From the NCBI GenBank assembly GCA_947471745.1, contig CANJKZ010001109.1, positions 2,232,001 to 2,296,000 of the forward strand: a DNA stretch of 64,000 bases, read 5' to 3'. The stretch is from Closterium sp. Naga37s-1. Taxonomy: Eukaryota; Streptophyta; Zygnematophyceae; Desmidiales; Closteriaceae. Of this stretch, positions 41,801-54,153 are shown one piece after another (position 1 is the stretch's first letter; every line of letters begins with the position of its first letter). Under the pieces are notes generated by a model. The model searched no databases and had not been told where the DNA came from. It was given only the letters and a program-made list of their open reading frames with translations. Both the position numbers and the translations under genes were made by a program.

Positions 41801-42881
41801 ACCGGCTTGTTGGACCAACAGGTCATATCCTACGACCAACTGTTCAGTTGGTCTGGCCGGTTAGCTGGACCAACTGATCAGTTGGTCCGACAGACTTGTT
41901 GGACCAACAAGACACTTGGTCCAACCGGTTAGTTGATCAGTTGGTCCAACCGGCTTCTTGGACCAACAAGCTGTTGGTCCAGTCGGTTAGTTGGACCAAC
42001 TGAAAGGTTGATCCAACAGGCTTGTTGGACCAACAAGACATTTGGTCCAACCGATTAGTTGATCAGTTAGTCCAACCGGCTTGTTGGACAAACGCGCCAG
42101 CTGGTCCAATCAGTTAAATGGACCAACTGATCAGTTGGTCCAACCGGCTTTTTGGACAAACAATCTAGTTGGTCCAACTGGAAAGTTGGACCAACTGATC
42201 AGTTGGTCCAACCGGCTTGTTGGACCAACAAGTCATATCTTCCTACCGGTAAGCTGGACCAACTATTCAGTTGGTCTGGCCGGTTAGTTGGACCAACTGA
42301 TCAGTTGGTCCGACAGACTTGTTGGACCAACAAGACACTTGGTCCAATCGGTTAGTTGATCAGTTGGTCCAACCTGCTTCTTGGACCAACCAGCAGTTGG
42401 TCCAATCGGTTAGTAGGACCAACTGAATAGTTGGTCCAACACGCTTGTTGGACCAACAAGACATTTGGTCCAACCGGTTAGTTGATCAGTTGGCCCAACC
42501 GGCTTATTGGACCAACAAGCCAGTTGGTCAACCCTGTTATTTGAATGAACAGATCAGTTTTTCCAACCTGTTTGTTGACCAACCAGCAGTTGGCCCAGCC
42601 AATTAGTTGGTTTAACTGATCAGTTGGTCCAACCAGTTTGTTGGACCAACAAGACATTTCGTCTTACCGGTTAGTTGATCAGTTGGTCCAACCGGCTTCT
42701 TGGACCAAGAAACAGTTGGTCCAGCTGGTTAGTTGGCCAACTCTTCAGTTGGTCCAATTGGTATGTTGGACAAACAAGCCAGTTGCTCCAACCAGATTGT
42801 TGGACCAATCGATCTGTTGGTCCAACCGGCTTGTTGGACAAACAAGCCAGTTGGTCCAACCGGTTTGTTGGAGCGACTGAT
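38871..42881. repeat. Palindromic 34-bp satellite, block 1 (422-bp higher-order units)
   Basis: Tandem 34-bp monomers of two alternating kinds: GGTCCAACCGGTTAGTTGGA followed by CCAACTGATCAGTT, and GGTCCAACCGGCTTGTTGGA followed by CCAACAAGCCAGTT. Each has a palindromic core (a 26-bp perfect palindrome centred on TGATCA; CTTGTTGGACCAACAAG), so both strands look alike. From 38884 a higher-order unit starting GGACCAACGCGCC recurs at 39306, 39654, 40076 and 40498 (spacing 422, 348, 422, 422). From about 40.8 kb the order is less regular. The last five bases (CTGAT) are the target duplication of the solo LTR that follows. Confidence 0.93.
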
Positions 42882-43974
42882 TGTTGGTGTAAGGGCCCAA
42901 TAAACTCAAGCTATTAAGACATAATCAAACTTAAAGCCTCTCCTCGGGGTCACCTCCAAGGGTCCTTGGGTGCCTCGTACAAGACCAGCCCCTATCCTCG
43001 GGTCCGAGTTTGTAGAGAGAGGAGTCAAGAATGGCTTAGCCAAAATAACAAGAGTACCTTGAACGTCACGCAGCGTATCGTGCAGACCATCAATCGGATT
43101 AAGCTGAGAATTTCCTATATCGAAGCTCGCTCCAAGAGCTTTAAAATGAACCAAGTTTCCTCACGAAAAATCCTGCCATTACGGAGTTATGGCTCGGACA
43201 GCGTTGGCCTAGCATCGTAGTGCTAGCGTACTAGCGTTGACTTGGGTAGCATTCCGCCGTCGTACCACGTAGAAACGAAATTCCAGGAAGGGAGGAATTC
43301 GCTTGAATCAAATTGATTATATCCAGGTACAAACAGAGAAGGAATAAATAGTTATAGCTAGCAAGGACCTTGGGAATAAACCTGGAAACAACCAGGGATG
43401 ATCCCAAATAATTCCAAGCAACAGAACCAACCTGGCTGGACAAAACAGCAGGTGGTAGGTTGTTAAACAACCTCTGGTTATGTTTTTCCAACCTGGGAAA
43501 ACAACAACCATGTTCAGGTCCTAAAAACAGAACCTGTTTTGTCTTTGCCCAACCAGCCACATACTGGTTCCGCTGGTTTCCCCTGGCCCTATAGCATGCA
43601 GATACAGACAAACAACATCCAACATTCACCTTAATTGTACCCCTATAGTGCCTGCCCTGCTACACTATAGTCAACCAAACAAAACAGTACAATTTCGAGT
43701 TGGATAGAACTGAATCTGTGCAATCAATTCAACCGAACCGCAAAGCTTCCATCTTGGGTTCCTTTGCGAGCTCGTCCTTTCTGCTTGTACTGTTCATAGC
43801 GCGTACAATGTTGTGCCGAAGCGAACAATGCGCGAGTACCTGCAAATGCTTCAAGCGAACATTGCGAAAGCAAACAAACACACGAACATTCCATTCACAC
43901 CCAAATGCATTCGCACACGCATACTCGTACAAACAGACGGCATGATGTCGTGCAATGTGAATTTGCACCCAACA
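42882..43974 (-). repeat. Family D solo LTR inserted in the satellite
   Basis: Full-length 1093-bp LTR, plus-strand ends TGTTGGTGTAAGGG and TTTGCACCCAACA, in minus orientation. A perfect 5-bp duplication CTGAT flanks it (42877-42881 and 43975-43979). No internal sequence, so it arose by LTR-LTR recombination after insertion into the array. Confidence 0.95.
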
Positions 43975-46900
43975 CTGATCAGTTGGTTCAACCGACTTTT
44001 TAGACCAACAATCCGGATGGTCTATCCGGTTTGTTGGACCAGGCTGATCAATTCATCCAATAGGCTTGTTGGACCAACAAGACACTTGGTCTAACCGGCT
44101 TGTTGGACCAACAAGCGAGTTGGTCCAACTGGTTAGTTGATCAGTTGGTCCAACCGGCTTGTTTGACCAACGCGCCAGCTGGTCCAACCAGTCAGGTGGA
44201 CCAACTGATCTGTTGGTCCATCCGGCTTTTTGGACAAACAAGCCAGTTGGTCCAACCGGAAAGTTGGGCCAACTGATCAGTTTGCCCAATCGGCTTCTTG
44301 GACCAGCATATTCTCCTACCGGTAAGCTGGACCAACTGTTCAGTTGGTCTGGCCGGTTAGTTGGACAAACTGATCAGTTGGTCCGACAGGCTTGTTGGAC
44401 CAACAAGACACTTGGTCCAACCGGTTAGTTGATCAGTTGGTCCAACCGGCTTCTTGGACCAACAAGCAGTTGGTCCAGTCGGTTAGTTGGACCAACTGAA
44501 TAGTTGGTCCAACAGGCTTGTTGGACCAACAAGACATTTGGTCCAACCGGTTACTTGATCAGTACGACCAACCGGCTTGTTCGACTGGCTTGTTGGACCA
44601 ACACGCCAGCTGGTCCAACCAGTTAGGTGGACCAACAGATCAGTTGGTCCAACCGGCTTTCTGGACAAACAAGCCAGTTGGTCCAACCGGTTAGTTGGAC
44701 CAACTGATCAGTTGGTCCAACCAGCTTGTTGGACCAACAACCCAGTTGGTCTAGCTGGTTAGTTGAACCAATGGATCAATTGGAACAACAGGCTTGATGG
44801 ACCAATCGGACACTTGGTCCAACCGGTTAGTTGATCAGTTGGTCCAACCGGCTTGTTGAACCAACGAGCCAGTTGGTCCAACCGGTTAGTTGGATCAATT
44901 GATTATTTGGTCCAACGGGCTTGTTGGACCAACAAGCCAGTTGGTCCAGCAGGTTAGGTGGACCAACTAATCAGTTGGTCCAACGGGCTTGTTGGACAAA
45001 CAAGCAAGTTGGTCCAACCGGCTTGCTGGACAAACGCGCCAGCTGGTCCAACCAGTTTGGTGGACCAACTGATCCGTTGGTCCAACCGGCTTTTTTTGAC
45101 AAACAAGCCAGTTGGTCCAATCGGAAAGTTGGACCAACTGATCATTTGCTCCAACCGGCTTGTTGGACCAACAAGTCATATCCTCTACCGGTAAGCCGGA
45201 CCAACTGTTAAGTTGGTCTGGCCGGTTAGTTGGACCAACTGATCAGTTAGTCCGACAGGCTTGTTGGACCAACAAGACACTTGGTCCAACCAGTTAGTTG
45301 ATTAGTTGGTCCAACCGGCTTCTTGGACCAACAAGCAATTGGTCCAGTCGGTTAGTTCAACCAACTGAGCAGTTGGTCCAACAGGCTTGTTGGACCAACA
45401 AGACACTTGGTCCAACCGGTTAGCTGATCAGTTGGCTCAACCGGCTTTGTTGACCAACAAGCCAGTTGGTCAACCCTGTTATTTGAATCAACACATCAGT
45501 TTTTCCAACCAGCTTGTTGACCAACTAGCAGTTGGCCCAGCTGATGAGTTGGATTAACTGATCAGTTGGTCCAACCGGCTTGTTGGACCAACAAGACACT
45601 TCGTCTAACCGGTTAGTTGATCAGTTGGTCCAACCGGCTTCTTGGACCAACAAGCAGTTGGTCAAGCTGGTTAGTTGGCCAACTTTTCAGTTGGTCCAAT
45701 CGGTATGTTGGACAAACAAACCAGTTGCTCCAACCAGATTGTTGGACCAATCGATCTGTTGGTCCAACCAGCTTGTTGGACAAACAAGCCAGTTGGTCCA
45801 ACCGGTTTGTTGGACCAACTGATCAGTTGGTTCAACCGAGATGTTAGACCAACAACCCAGATGGTCTAGCCGGTTAGTTGGACCAGCTGATCAATTCGTC
45901 CAACAGGCTTGTTGGACCAACAAGACACTTGGTCCAACCGGTTAGTTGATCAGTTGGTACAACCGGCTTGTTCGACCAACAAGCCAGTTGGTCCAACCGG
46001 TTAATTGGACCAACTGATCAGTTGGTCCAACTGGCTCATTGGACAAACAAGCCCGTTGGTTCAACCGGATAGTTGGACCAACTGATCAGTTGGTCCAACC
46101 GGCTTGTTGGACCAACAACCCAGTTGGTCTAGCTGGTTAGTTGAACCAATACATAAATTGGAACAACAGGTTTGTTGGACCAATCAGACACTTGATCCAA
46201 CCGGTTAGTTGATCAGTTGGTCCAACCGGCTTGTTGGACCAACAAGCCAGTTGGTCCAACCGGTTAGTTGGACCAATAAGCCAGTTGGTCGACCAGGTTT
46301 GTTGGAACATCTGATTAGTTGGTCCAACGGGCTTGTTGGACCAACAAGCCAGTTGGTCCAACCGGTTAGTTGATCAGTTGGTCCAACCGGCTTGTTGGAC
46401 CAACAAGCCAGCTGGTCCAACCAGTTAGGTGAACCAACTGATCAGTTGGTCCAACCGGCTTTTTGGACAAACAAGCCAGTTGGTCCAACCGGATTGTTGG
46501 ACCAACTGATCAGTTGGTCCAACCGGCTCGTTGGACCAATAAGCCAGTTGGTCGAGCAGGTTACTTGGAACTTCTGATCAGTTGGTCCTACGGGCTTGTT
46601 GGACCAACAAGCCAGTTGGTCCAACCGGTTAGTTGATCAGTTGGTCTAACCGGCTTGTTGGACCAACAAGCCAGCTGGTCCAATCAGTTAGGTGGACCAA
46701 CTGATCAGTTGGTCCAACCGGCTTTTTGGACAAACAAGCCAGTTGGTCCAACCGGATTGTTGGACCAACTGATCAGTTGGTCCAACCGGCTCGTTGGACG
46801 AATAAGCTAGTTGGTCGAGGAGGTTAGTTGGAACATCTGATCAGTTGGTCCAACGGGCTTGATAGATCAACAAGCCAGTTGGTCCAACCGGTTAGTTGAT

Positions 46901-49900
46901 CAGTTGGTCCAACCGGCTTGTTCGACCAACAAGCCAGCTGGTCCAACCAGTTAGGTGGACCAACTGATCAGTTGGTCCAACCGGCTTTTTGGACAAACAA
47001 TCCAGTTGGTCCAACCGGATAGTAGGACCAACTGTTTAGTTGATCCAACCGGCTTGTTGGACCAACAAGTCATATCCTCCTACCGGTAAGCTGGACCAAG
47101 TGTTCAGTTGGTCTGGCCGGTTAGTTGGACCAACTTATCAGTTGGTCCGACAGACTTGTTTGACCAACAAGACAGTTGGTCCAACCGGTTAGTTGATCAG
47201 TTGGTCCAACCGGCTTCTTGAACCAACAAGCAGTTGGTCCAGTAGGTTAGTTGGACCAATTGAACAGTTGGTCCAACAGGCTTGTTGGACCAACAAGACA
47301 TTTGGTCCAACCGGTTACTTGATTAGTTGGTCCAACCGGCTTGTTGGACCAACGCGCCAGTTGGTCCAACCAGTTAGGTGGACCAACTGATCAGTTGGTC
47401 CAACCGGATTTTTGGACAAACAAGCCAGTTGGTCTGGCCGGTTAGTTGGACCAACCGATCAGTTGGTCGGACAGGCTTGTTGGACCAACAAGACATTTGG
47501 TCCAACTGGTTAGTTGATCAGTTGGCCCAACCGGTTTTTTGGACCAACAAGCCAGTTGGTCAACCCTCTTATTTGAACCAACATATCAGTTCTTCCAACC
47601 AGCTTGTCGACCAACAAGCAGTTGGCCCAGCCGATTAGTTGGATTAACTGATCAGTTGGTCCAACCGGCTTGTTGGACCAACAAGACACTTCGTCTAACC
47701 GGTTAGTTGATCAGTTGGTCCAACCGGCTTCTTGGACCAACAAGCAGTTGGTCAAGCTGGTTAGTTGGCCAACTTTTCAGTTGGTCCAATCGGTATGTTG
47801 GACAAACAAACCAGTTGCTCCAACCAGATTGTTGGACCAATCGATCTGTTGGTCCAACCAGCTTGTTGGACAAACAAGCCAGTTGGTCCAACCGGTTTGT
47901 TGGACCAACTGATCAGTTGGTTCAACCGAGATGTTAGACCAACAACCCAGATGGTCTAGCCGGTTAGTTGGACCAGCTGATCAATTCGTCCAACAGGCTT
48001 GTTCGACCAACAAGACACTTGGTCCAACCGGTTAGTTGATCAGTTGGTACAACCGGCTTGTTCGACCAACAAGCCAGTTGGTCCAACCGGTTAATTGGAC
48101 CAACTGATCAGTTGGTCCAACCGGCTCATTGGACAAACAAGCCCGTTGGTTCAACCGGATAGTTGGACCAACTGATCAGTTGGTCCAACCGGCTTGTTGG
48201 ACCAACAACCCAGTTGGTCTAGCTGGTTAGTTGAACCAATAGATAAATTGGAACAACAGGTTTGTTGGACCAATCAGACACTTGATCCAACCGGTTAGTT
48301 GATCAGTTGGTCCAACCGGCTTGTTGGACCAACAAGCCAGTTAATCCAACCGGTTAATTGGACCAATAAGCCAGTTGGTCGACCAGGTTTGTTGGAACAT
48401 CTGATTAGTTGGTCCAACGGGCTTGTTGGACCAACAAGCCAGTTGGTCCAACCGGTTAGTTGATCAGTTGGTCCAACCGGCTTGTTGGACCAACAAGCCA
48501 GCTGGTCCAACCAGTTAGGTGGACCAACTGATCAGTTGGTCCAACCGACTTTTTGGACAAACAAGCCAGTTGGTCCAAGCGGATTGTTGGACCAACTGAT
48601 CAGTTGGTCCAACCGGCTCGTTGGACCAATAAGCCAGTTGGTCGAGCAGGTTACTTGGAACATCTGATCAGTTGGTCCAACGGGCTTGTTGGACCAACAA
48701 GCCAGTTGGTCCAACCGGTTAGTGGATCAGTTGGTCTAACCGGCTTGTTGGACCAACAAGCCAGCTGGTCCAATCAGTTAGGTGGACCAACTGATCAGTT
48801 GGTCCAACCGGCTTTTTGGAGAAACAAGCCAGTTGGTCCAACCGGATTGTTGGACCAACTGATCAGTTGGTCCAACCGGCTCGTAGGACGAATAAGCTAG
48901 TTGGTCGAGAAGGTTAGTTGGAACATCTGATCAGTTGGTCCAACGGGCTTGATAGACCAACAAGCCAGTTGGTCCAACCGGTTAGTTGATCAGTTGGTCC
49001 AACCGGCTTGTTGGACCAACAAGCCAGCTGGTCCAACCAGTTAGGTGGACCAACTGATCAGTTGGTCCAACCGGCTTTTTGGACAAACAAGCCAGTTGGT
49101 CCAACCGGATAGTAGGACCAACTGTTTAGTTGATCCAACCGGCTTGTTGGACCAACGAGTCATATCCTACTACCGGTAAGCTGGACCAAGTGTTCAGTTG
49201 GTCTGGCCGGTTAGTTGGACCAACTTATCAGTTGGTCCGACAGACTTGTTTGACCAACAAGACAGTTGGTCCAACCGGTTAGTTGATCAGTTGGTCCAAC
49301 CGGCTTCTTGGACCAACAAGCAGTTGGTCCAGTAGGTTAGTTGGACCAATTGAACAGTTGGTCCAACAGGCTTGTTGGACCAACAAGACATTTGGTCCAA
49401 CCGGTTACTTGATTAGTTGGTCCAACCGGCTTGTTGGACCAACGCGCCAGTTGGTCCAACCAGTTAGGTGGACCAACTGATCAGTTGGTCCAACCGGATT
49501 TTTGGACAAACAAGCCAGTTGGTCTGGCCGGTTAGTTGGACCAACCGATCAGTTGGTTGGACAGGCTTGTTGGACCAACAAGACATTTGGTCCAACTGGT
49601 TAGTTGATCAGTTAGCCCAACCGGCTTTTTGGACCAACAAGCCAGTTGGTCAACCCTGTTATTTGAACCAACATATCAATTCTCCCAACCAGCTTGTCGA
49701 CCAGCAAGCAGTTGGCCCAGCCGATTAGTTGGATTAACTGATCAGTTGGTCCAACCGGCTTGTTGGACCAATAAGACACTTCGTCTAACCGGTTTGTTGA
49801 TCGGTTGGTTCAACCTGCTTCTTGGACCAACAAGCAGTTGGTCCAGCTGGTTAGTTGGCCAACTCTTCAGTTGGTCCAATCGGTATGTTTGACAAACAAA

Positions 49901-50078
49901 CCAGTTGCTCAAACCAGATTGTTTGGACCAATCGATCTGTTGGTCCAACCAGCTTGTTGGACAAACAAGCCAGTTGGTCCAACCGGTTTGTTGGACCAAC
50001 TGATCAGTTGGTTCAACCGACTTGTTAGACCAACAACCCTGATGGTCTAGCCGGTTAGTTGGACCAGCTGATCAATTC
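43975..50078. repeat. Palindromic satellite, block 2 (2090-bp higher-order repeat)
   Basis: Continuation of the 34-bp palindromic satellite. A long higher-order unit recurs with an exact 2090-bp offset: the marker TCGTCTAACC is at 45601, 47691 and 49781, and variant monomers between them repeat at the same offset. The first two units are almost identical. The third is interrupted by the element at 50079. ORFs in this block exist only because monomers lack stops in some frames. Confidence 0.93.
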
Positions 50079-50940
50079 TGTTATGTGATGCTATCATTCG
50101 CATTCACGTCTGTCTGCCTCCCATCATATGTTCGTGCGTTGCATGCGTGGTGTGAGCGTGTGCAAGAATTTGTGTTTGGTGTGGTTTCGATTTTCTGAGT
50201 GTGTGTGAATGATAATTTGCTTGAGCAGGTATCTGAAATGACTCCTCTTCTCAAGAGCTTTCCGACGAACCAAGTATCGCTTCAATCGGAGCACGAACAA
50301 ACAAGTTACGAACGTTGGAAGTTCGTATGCTTTTGTTATTTGGTTGTGGTGACTATGGGAAGTTGTGGGGTTGACTCCATATGGGGTACAGACTTTTGGG
50401 GGTTGGGAAATTCGTCCCCATCACTGTAGTTGCTGCCAAGTGGTTGGGAGAAACCAAATTGGGTTGGCAAGTGTGGCCAACTTGGGTGAGGTGGATTGTG
50501 GAGGTTGGGAAAGTGACAAAGGTGAAAGTAGGGTTGCCTATGCAGAGGGGAATTGTATGACATGGGGTTTCTTTGGTTGGGGACTCTCTTGGGACCTTCC
50601 CTCTCGTCCTCCTCATCCCCTCCCACCTGGTTTATTGCTACTCTTACTCTCTTGTGTAGTTTAGACTCTTGTGATTGAGTTAAGTTCTTATGGCAGCATA
50701 CCCCCCTATGCGCCAAAATTGATAACTCAAGAAATACTTCACCGTTTTGTACGGTTCAACTTGGATATTGTAGCCATCGATTAGTGCTACTACATATCCG
50801 AAATTGGTGAAGTTTGGACGGTGTGTTTTTCGTCGACGGCATTTCTTGTGAGCGCGACATTTCTGTCCCGAATTCTAAGCCAACGATTTAGAGAAATTTA
50901 GGCACCTGATCTTCATAGACTCCGTCCTTAGTCTCTAACA
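50079..50940. mobile_element. Solo LTR of an unidentified family (E) in the satellite
   Basis: 862-bp non-satellite insert with termini TGTTATGTG and CTCTAACA (TGTTA/TAACA ends) and a perfect 5-bp duplication AATTC (50074-50078 and 50941-50945). The satellite continues without gap on both sides. No similarity to the A, B, C, D or G sequences noticed and no coding domain recognised. Size, ends and 5-bp duplication fit a solo LTR; orientation is unknown. A small non-autonomous LTR element is the alternative. Confidence 0.78.
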
Positions 50941-53900
50941 AATTCGTCCAACAGGCTTGTTGGACCAACAAGACACTTGGTCCAACCGGTTAGTTGATCA
51001 GTTGGTACAACCGGCTTGTTCGACCAACCAGCCTGTTGGTCCAACCGGTTAATTGGACCAACTGATCAGTTGGTCCAACCGGCTCATTGGACAAACAAGC
51101 CCGTTGGTTCAACCGGATAGTTGGACCAACTGATCAGTTGGTCCAACCGGCTTGTTGGACAGACAAGCCAGTTGGACCAACCGGTTAGTTGGACCAACTG
51201 ATCAGTTGGTCCAACCGGCTTGTTGGACCAACAACCCAGTTGGTCTAGCTGGTTAGTTGAACCAATATATAAATTGGAACAACAGGCTTGTTGGACCAAT
51301 CAGACACTTGGTCCAACCGGTTAGTTGATCAGTTGGTCCAACCGGCTTGTTGGACCAACAAGCCAGTTGGTCCAACCGGTTAGTTGGACCAATAAGCCAG
51401 TTGGTCGAGCAGGTTAGTTGGAACATCTGATCAGTTGGTCCAACGGGTTAGTTGATCAGTTGGTCCAACCGGTTTGTTGGACCAACAAGCCAGCTGGTCC
51501 AACCAGTTAGGTGGATCAACTGATCAGTTGGTCCAACCGGCTTTTTGGACAAACAAGCCAGTTGGTCCAACCGCGTTGGACCAACTGATCAGTTGGTCCA
51601 ACCGGCTCGTTGGACCAATAAGCCAGTTGGTCGAGCAGGTTAGTTGGAACATCTGATCAGTTGGTCCAACGGGCTTGTTGGACCAACAAGCCAGTTGGTC
51701 CAACCGGTTAGTTAATCAGTTGGTCCAACCGGCTTATTGGACCAACAAGCCAGCTGGTCCAGCCAGTTAGGTGGACCAACTGATCGGTTGACCCAACCGG
51801 CTTTTTGGACGAACAAGCCAGTTGGTCCAACCGGATTGTTGGACCAACTGATCAGTTGGTCCAACCGGATTGTTGGACCAACTGATCAGTTGGTCCAACC
51901 GGCTCGTTGGACCAATAAGCCAGTTGGTCGAGCAGGTTAGTTGGAACATCTGATCAGTTGGTCCAATGGGTTAGTTGATCAGTTGGTCCAACCGGCTTGT
52001 TGGACCAACAAGCCAGTTGGTCCAACCGGTTAGTTGGACCAATAAGCCAGTTGGTTGAGCAGGTTAGTTGGAAAATCTGATCAGTTGGTCCAACGGGTTA
52101 GTTCATCAGTTGGTCCAACCGGCTTGTTGGACCAACAAGCCAGTTGGTCCAACCGGTTAGTTGGACCAATAAGCCAGTTGGTCGAGCAGGTTAGTTGGAA
52201 AATCTGATCAGTTGGTCCAACGGGCTAGTTGATCTGTTGGTCCAACCGGCTTGTTGGACCAACAAGCCAGTTGGTCCAACCGGTTAGTTGATCAGTTGGT
52301 CCAACCGGCTCGTTGGACAAACAAGCCCGTTGGTTCAACTGAATAGTTGGACCAACTGATCAGTTGGTCCAACCGGCTTGTTGGACAAACAAGCCAGTTG
52401 GTCTAGCTGGTTAGTTGAACCAATAGATCAATTGGAACAACAGGCTTGTTGGACCAATCAGACACTTGGTCCAACCTGTTAGTCAATCAGTTGGTCCAAC
52501 CGGCTTGTTGGACCAACAAGCTAGTTGGTCCAACCGGTTAGTTGGACCAACTAATCAGTTGGTCCAACCGGCTTGTTGGACCAATAAGCCAGTTGGTCGA
52601 GCAGGTTAGTTGGAACATCTGATCAGTTGGTCCAACAGGCTTGTTGGACCAACAAGACACTTGGTCTAACCGGTTAGTTGATCAGTTGGTCCAACCGGCT
52701 TGTTGGACCAACAAGCCAGCTTGTCCAACCAGTTAGGTGGACCAACTGATCAGTTGCTCCAACTAACCGGTTTGTTGGACTAGCTGATCAGTTGGTCCAA
52801 CAGGCTTGTTGGACCAACAAGACACTTGGTCTAACCGGTTAGTTGATCAGTTGGTCCAACCGGCTTGTTGGACCAACAAGCCAGCTTGTCCAACCAGTTA
52901 GGTGGACCAACTGATCAGTTGCTCCAACTAACCGGTTTGTTGGACTAGCTGATCAGTTGGTCCAACAGGCTTGTTGGACCAACAAGACACTTGGTCTAAC
53001 CGGTTAGTTGATCAGTTGGTCCAACCTGCTTGTTGGGCAACAAACAAGTTGGTCCAGCAAGTTAGTCGGACCAACAGATCAATTGGTCCAACAGGCCTGT
53101 TGGACAAACAAGCCAGTTTGTCCAACCGGATAGTTCGACCAACTGAGAAATTCATCCAACCGGCTTGTTGGACCAATAAGCCAGTTGGTTGAGCAGGTTA
53201 GTTGGAACAACTGATCAGTTGGTCCAACGGGCTTGTTGGACCAACAAGCCAGTTGGTCCAACCGGTTAGTTGATCAGTTGGTCCAACCGGCTTGTTGGAC
53301 CAACAATCCAGCTGGTCCAACCAGTTAGGTGGACCAACTGATCAATTGCTCCAACTAACCGGTTTGTTGGGCTAGCTGATCAGTTGGTCCACAGGCTTGT
53401 TGGACCAACAAGACACTTGGTCTTACCGGTTAGTTGATCAGTTGGTCCAACCGGCTTGTTGGGCAACAAACAAGTTGGTCCAGCAAGTTAGTTGGACCAA
53501 CTGATCAATTGGTCCAACCGGCCTGTTGGACAAACAAGCCAGTTTGTCCAACCTGATAGTTGGACCAACTGAGAAATTCATCCAACTGGCTTGTTGGACC
53601 AACAACCCTGATGGTCTAGCCGGTTAGTTGGACCAACTAATCAGTTGGTCCAACTGGCTTATTTGACAATCAAGACAGTTGGTCCAACCGGTTTGTTGAT
53701 CAATTTGTTCAGCGGCTTGTTGGAACAGCAAGCCAGTTTGTCCTACCGATTAGTGGACCATCTGGCTTGTTGGACAATAAGCAAGTTGGTCCAGCAAGCC
53801 AGTTGGACCAACTGATCAGATGGTCTAACTAACCAGTTGGACCAACTGGCTTGTTGGTCCAACAAGCCGGTTGTTGGTCCAACAAGCTATCTGGTCTTGC

Positions 53901-54056
53901 AGGTTAGTTGGACCAGCTGATCAGTTGGTCCAACTGGCTTGTCTGACCAACGAGCCGTTGGTCCAACCGGCTTGTTGGACAAAATGATCAGTTGGTCCAA
54001 CCAGCTTGTCGGACCAATAAGCCAGTTGGTCCAACCGGTTAGTTGGATCAACTGAT
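50941..54056. repeat. Palindromic satellite, block 3
   Basis: Completes the third 2090-bp unit, with one extra pair of monomers near 51.16 kb. It then continues with shorter local duplications: about 52.62-53.0 kb carries a roughly 165-bp unit with GTTGCTCCAACTAACCGG, present two to three times. Monomers become more divergent toward 53.6-54.05 kb. The array ends at about 54057, where sequence switches to the start of a family D gag. Confidence 0.9.
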
Positions 54057-54153
54057 CCGATCTTGGGCTGAAGATTCACCAGCTCCCGTCGAGGTGTTGC
54101 CCGCCATAGCTACCTATATCGAGGATCACTATAACGCAGCTCTGATACCAGCT
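54057..54153 (-). pseudogene. Family D gag start and primer-binding site remnant
   Basis: The minus strand has the primer site TGGTATCAGAGC (54139-54150) next to the LTR, then the first 16 or so codons of a D gag (ATG at 54107, MAGNTSTGAGES), as at 59690-59740. It breaks off into the satellite within the word CCGATCTTGGG. Confidence 0.85.

Noticed and set aside
50336..50716. 126-codon minus-strand ORF in the E solo LTR
   Set aside because: No recognisable domain, overlapping ORFs in other frames, and it lies inside a non-coding LTR-like unit.
38871..54056. Many 60-136-codon ORFs rich in LVGPTDQLVQP
   Set aside because: They are produced by the 34-bp satellite, appear on both strands because monomers are palindromic, and have no conserved start or end.
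38871..54056. Possible CRISPR array
   Set aside because: There is no constant repeat with unique spacers. Monomers are contiguous, both halves vary, and the context is a eukaryotic retrotransposon nest.
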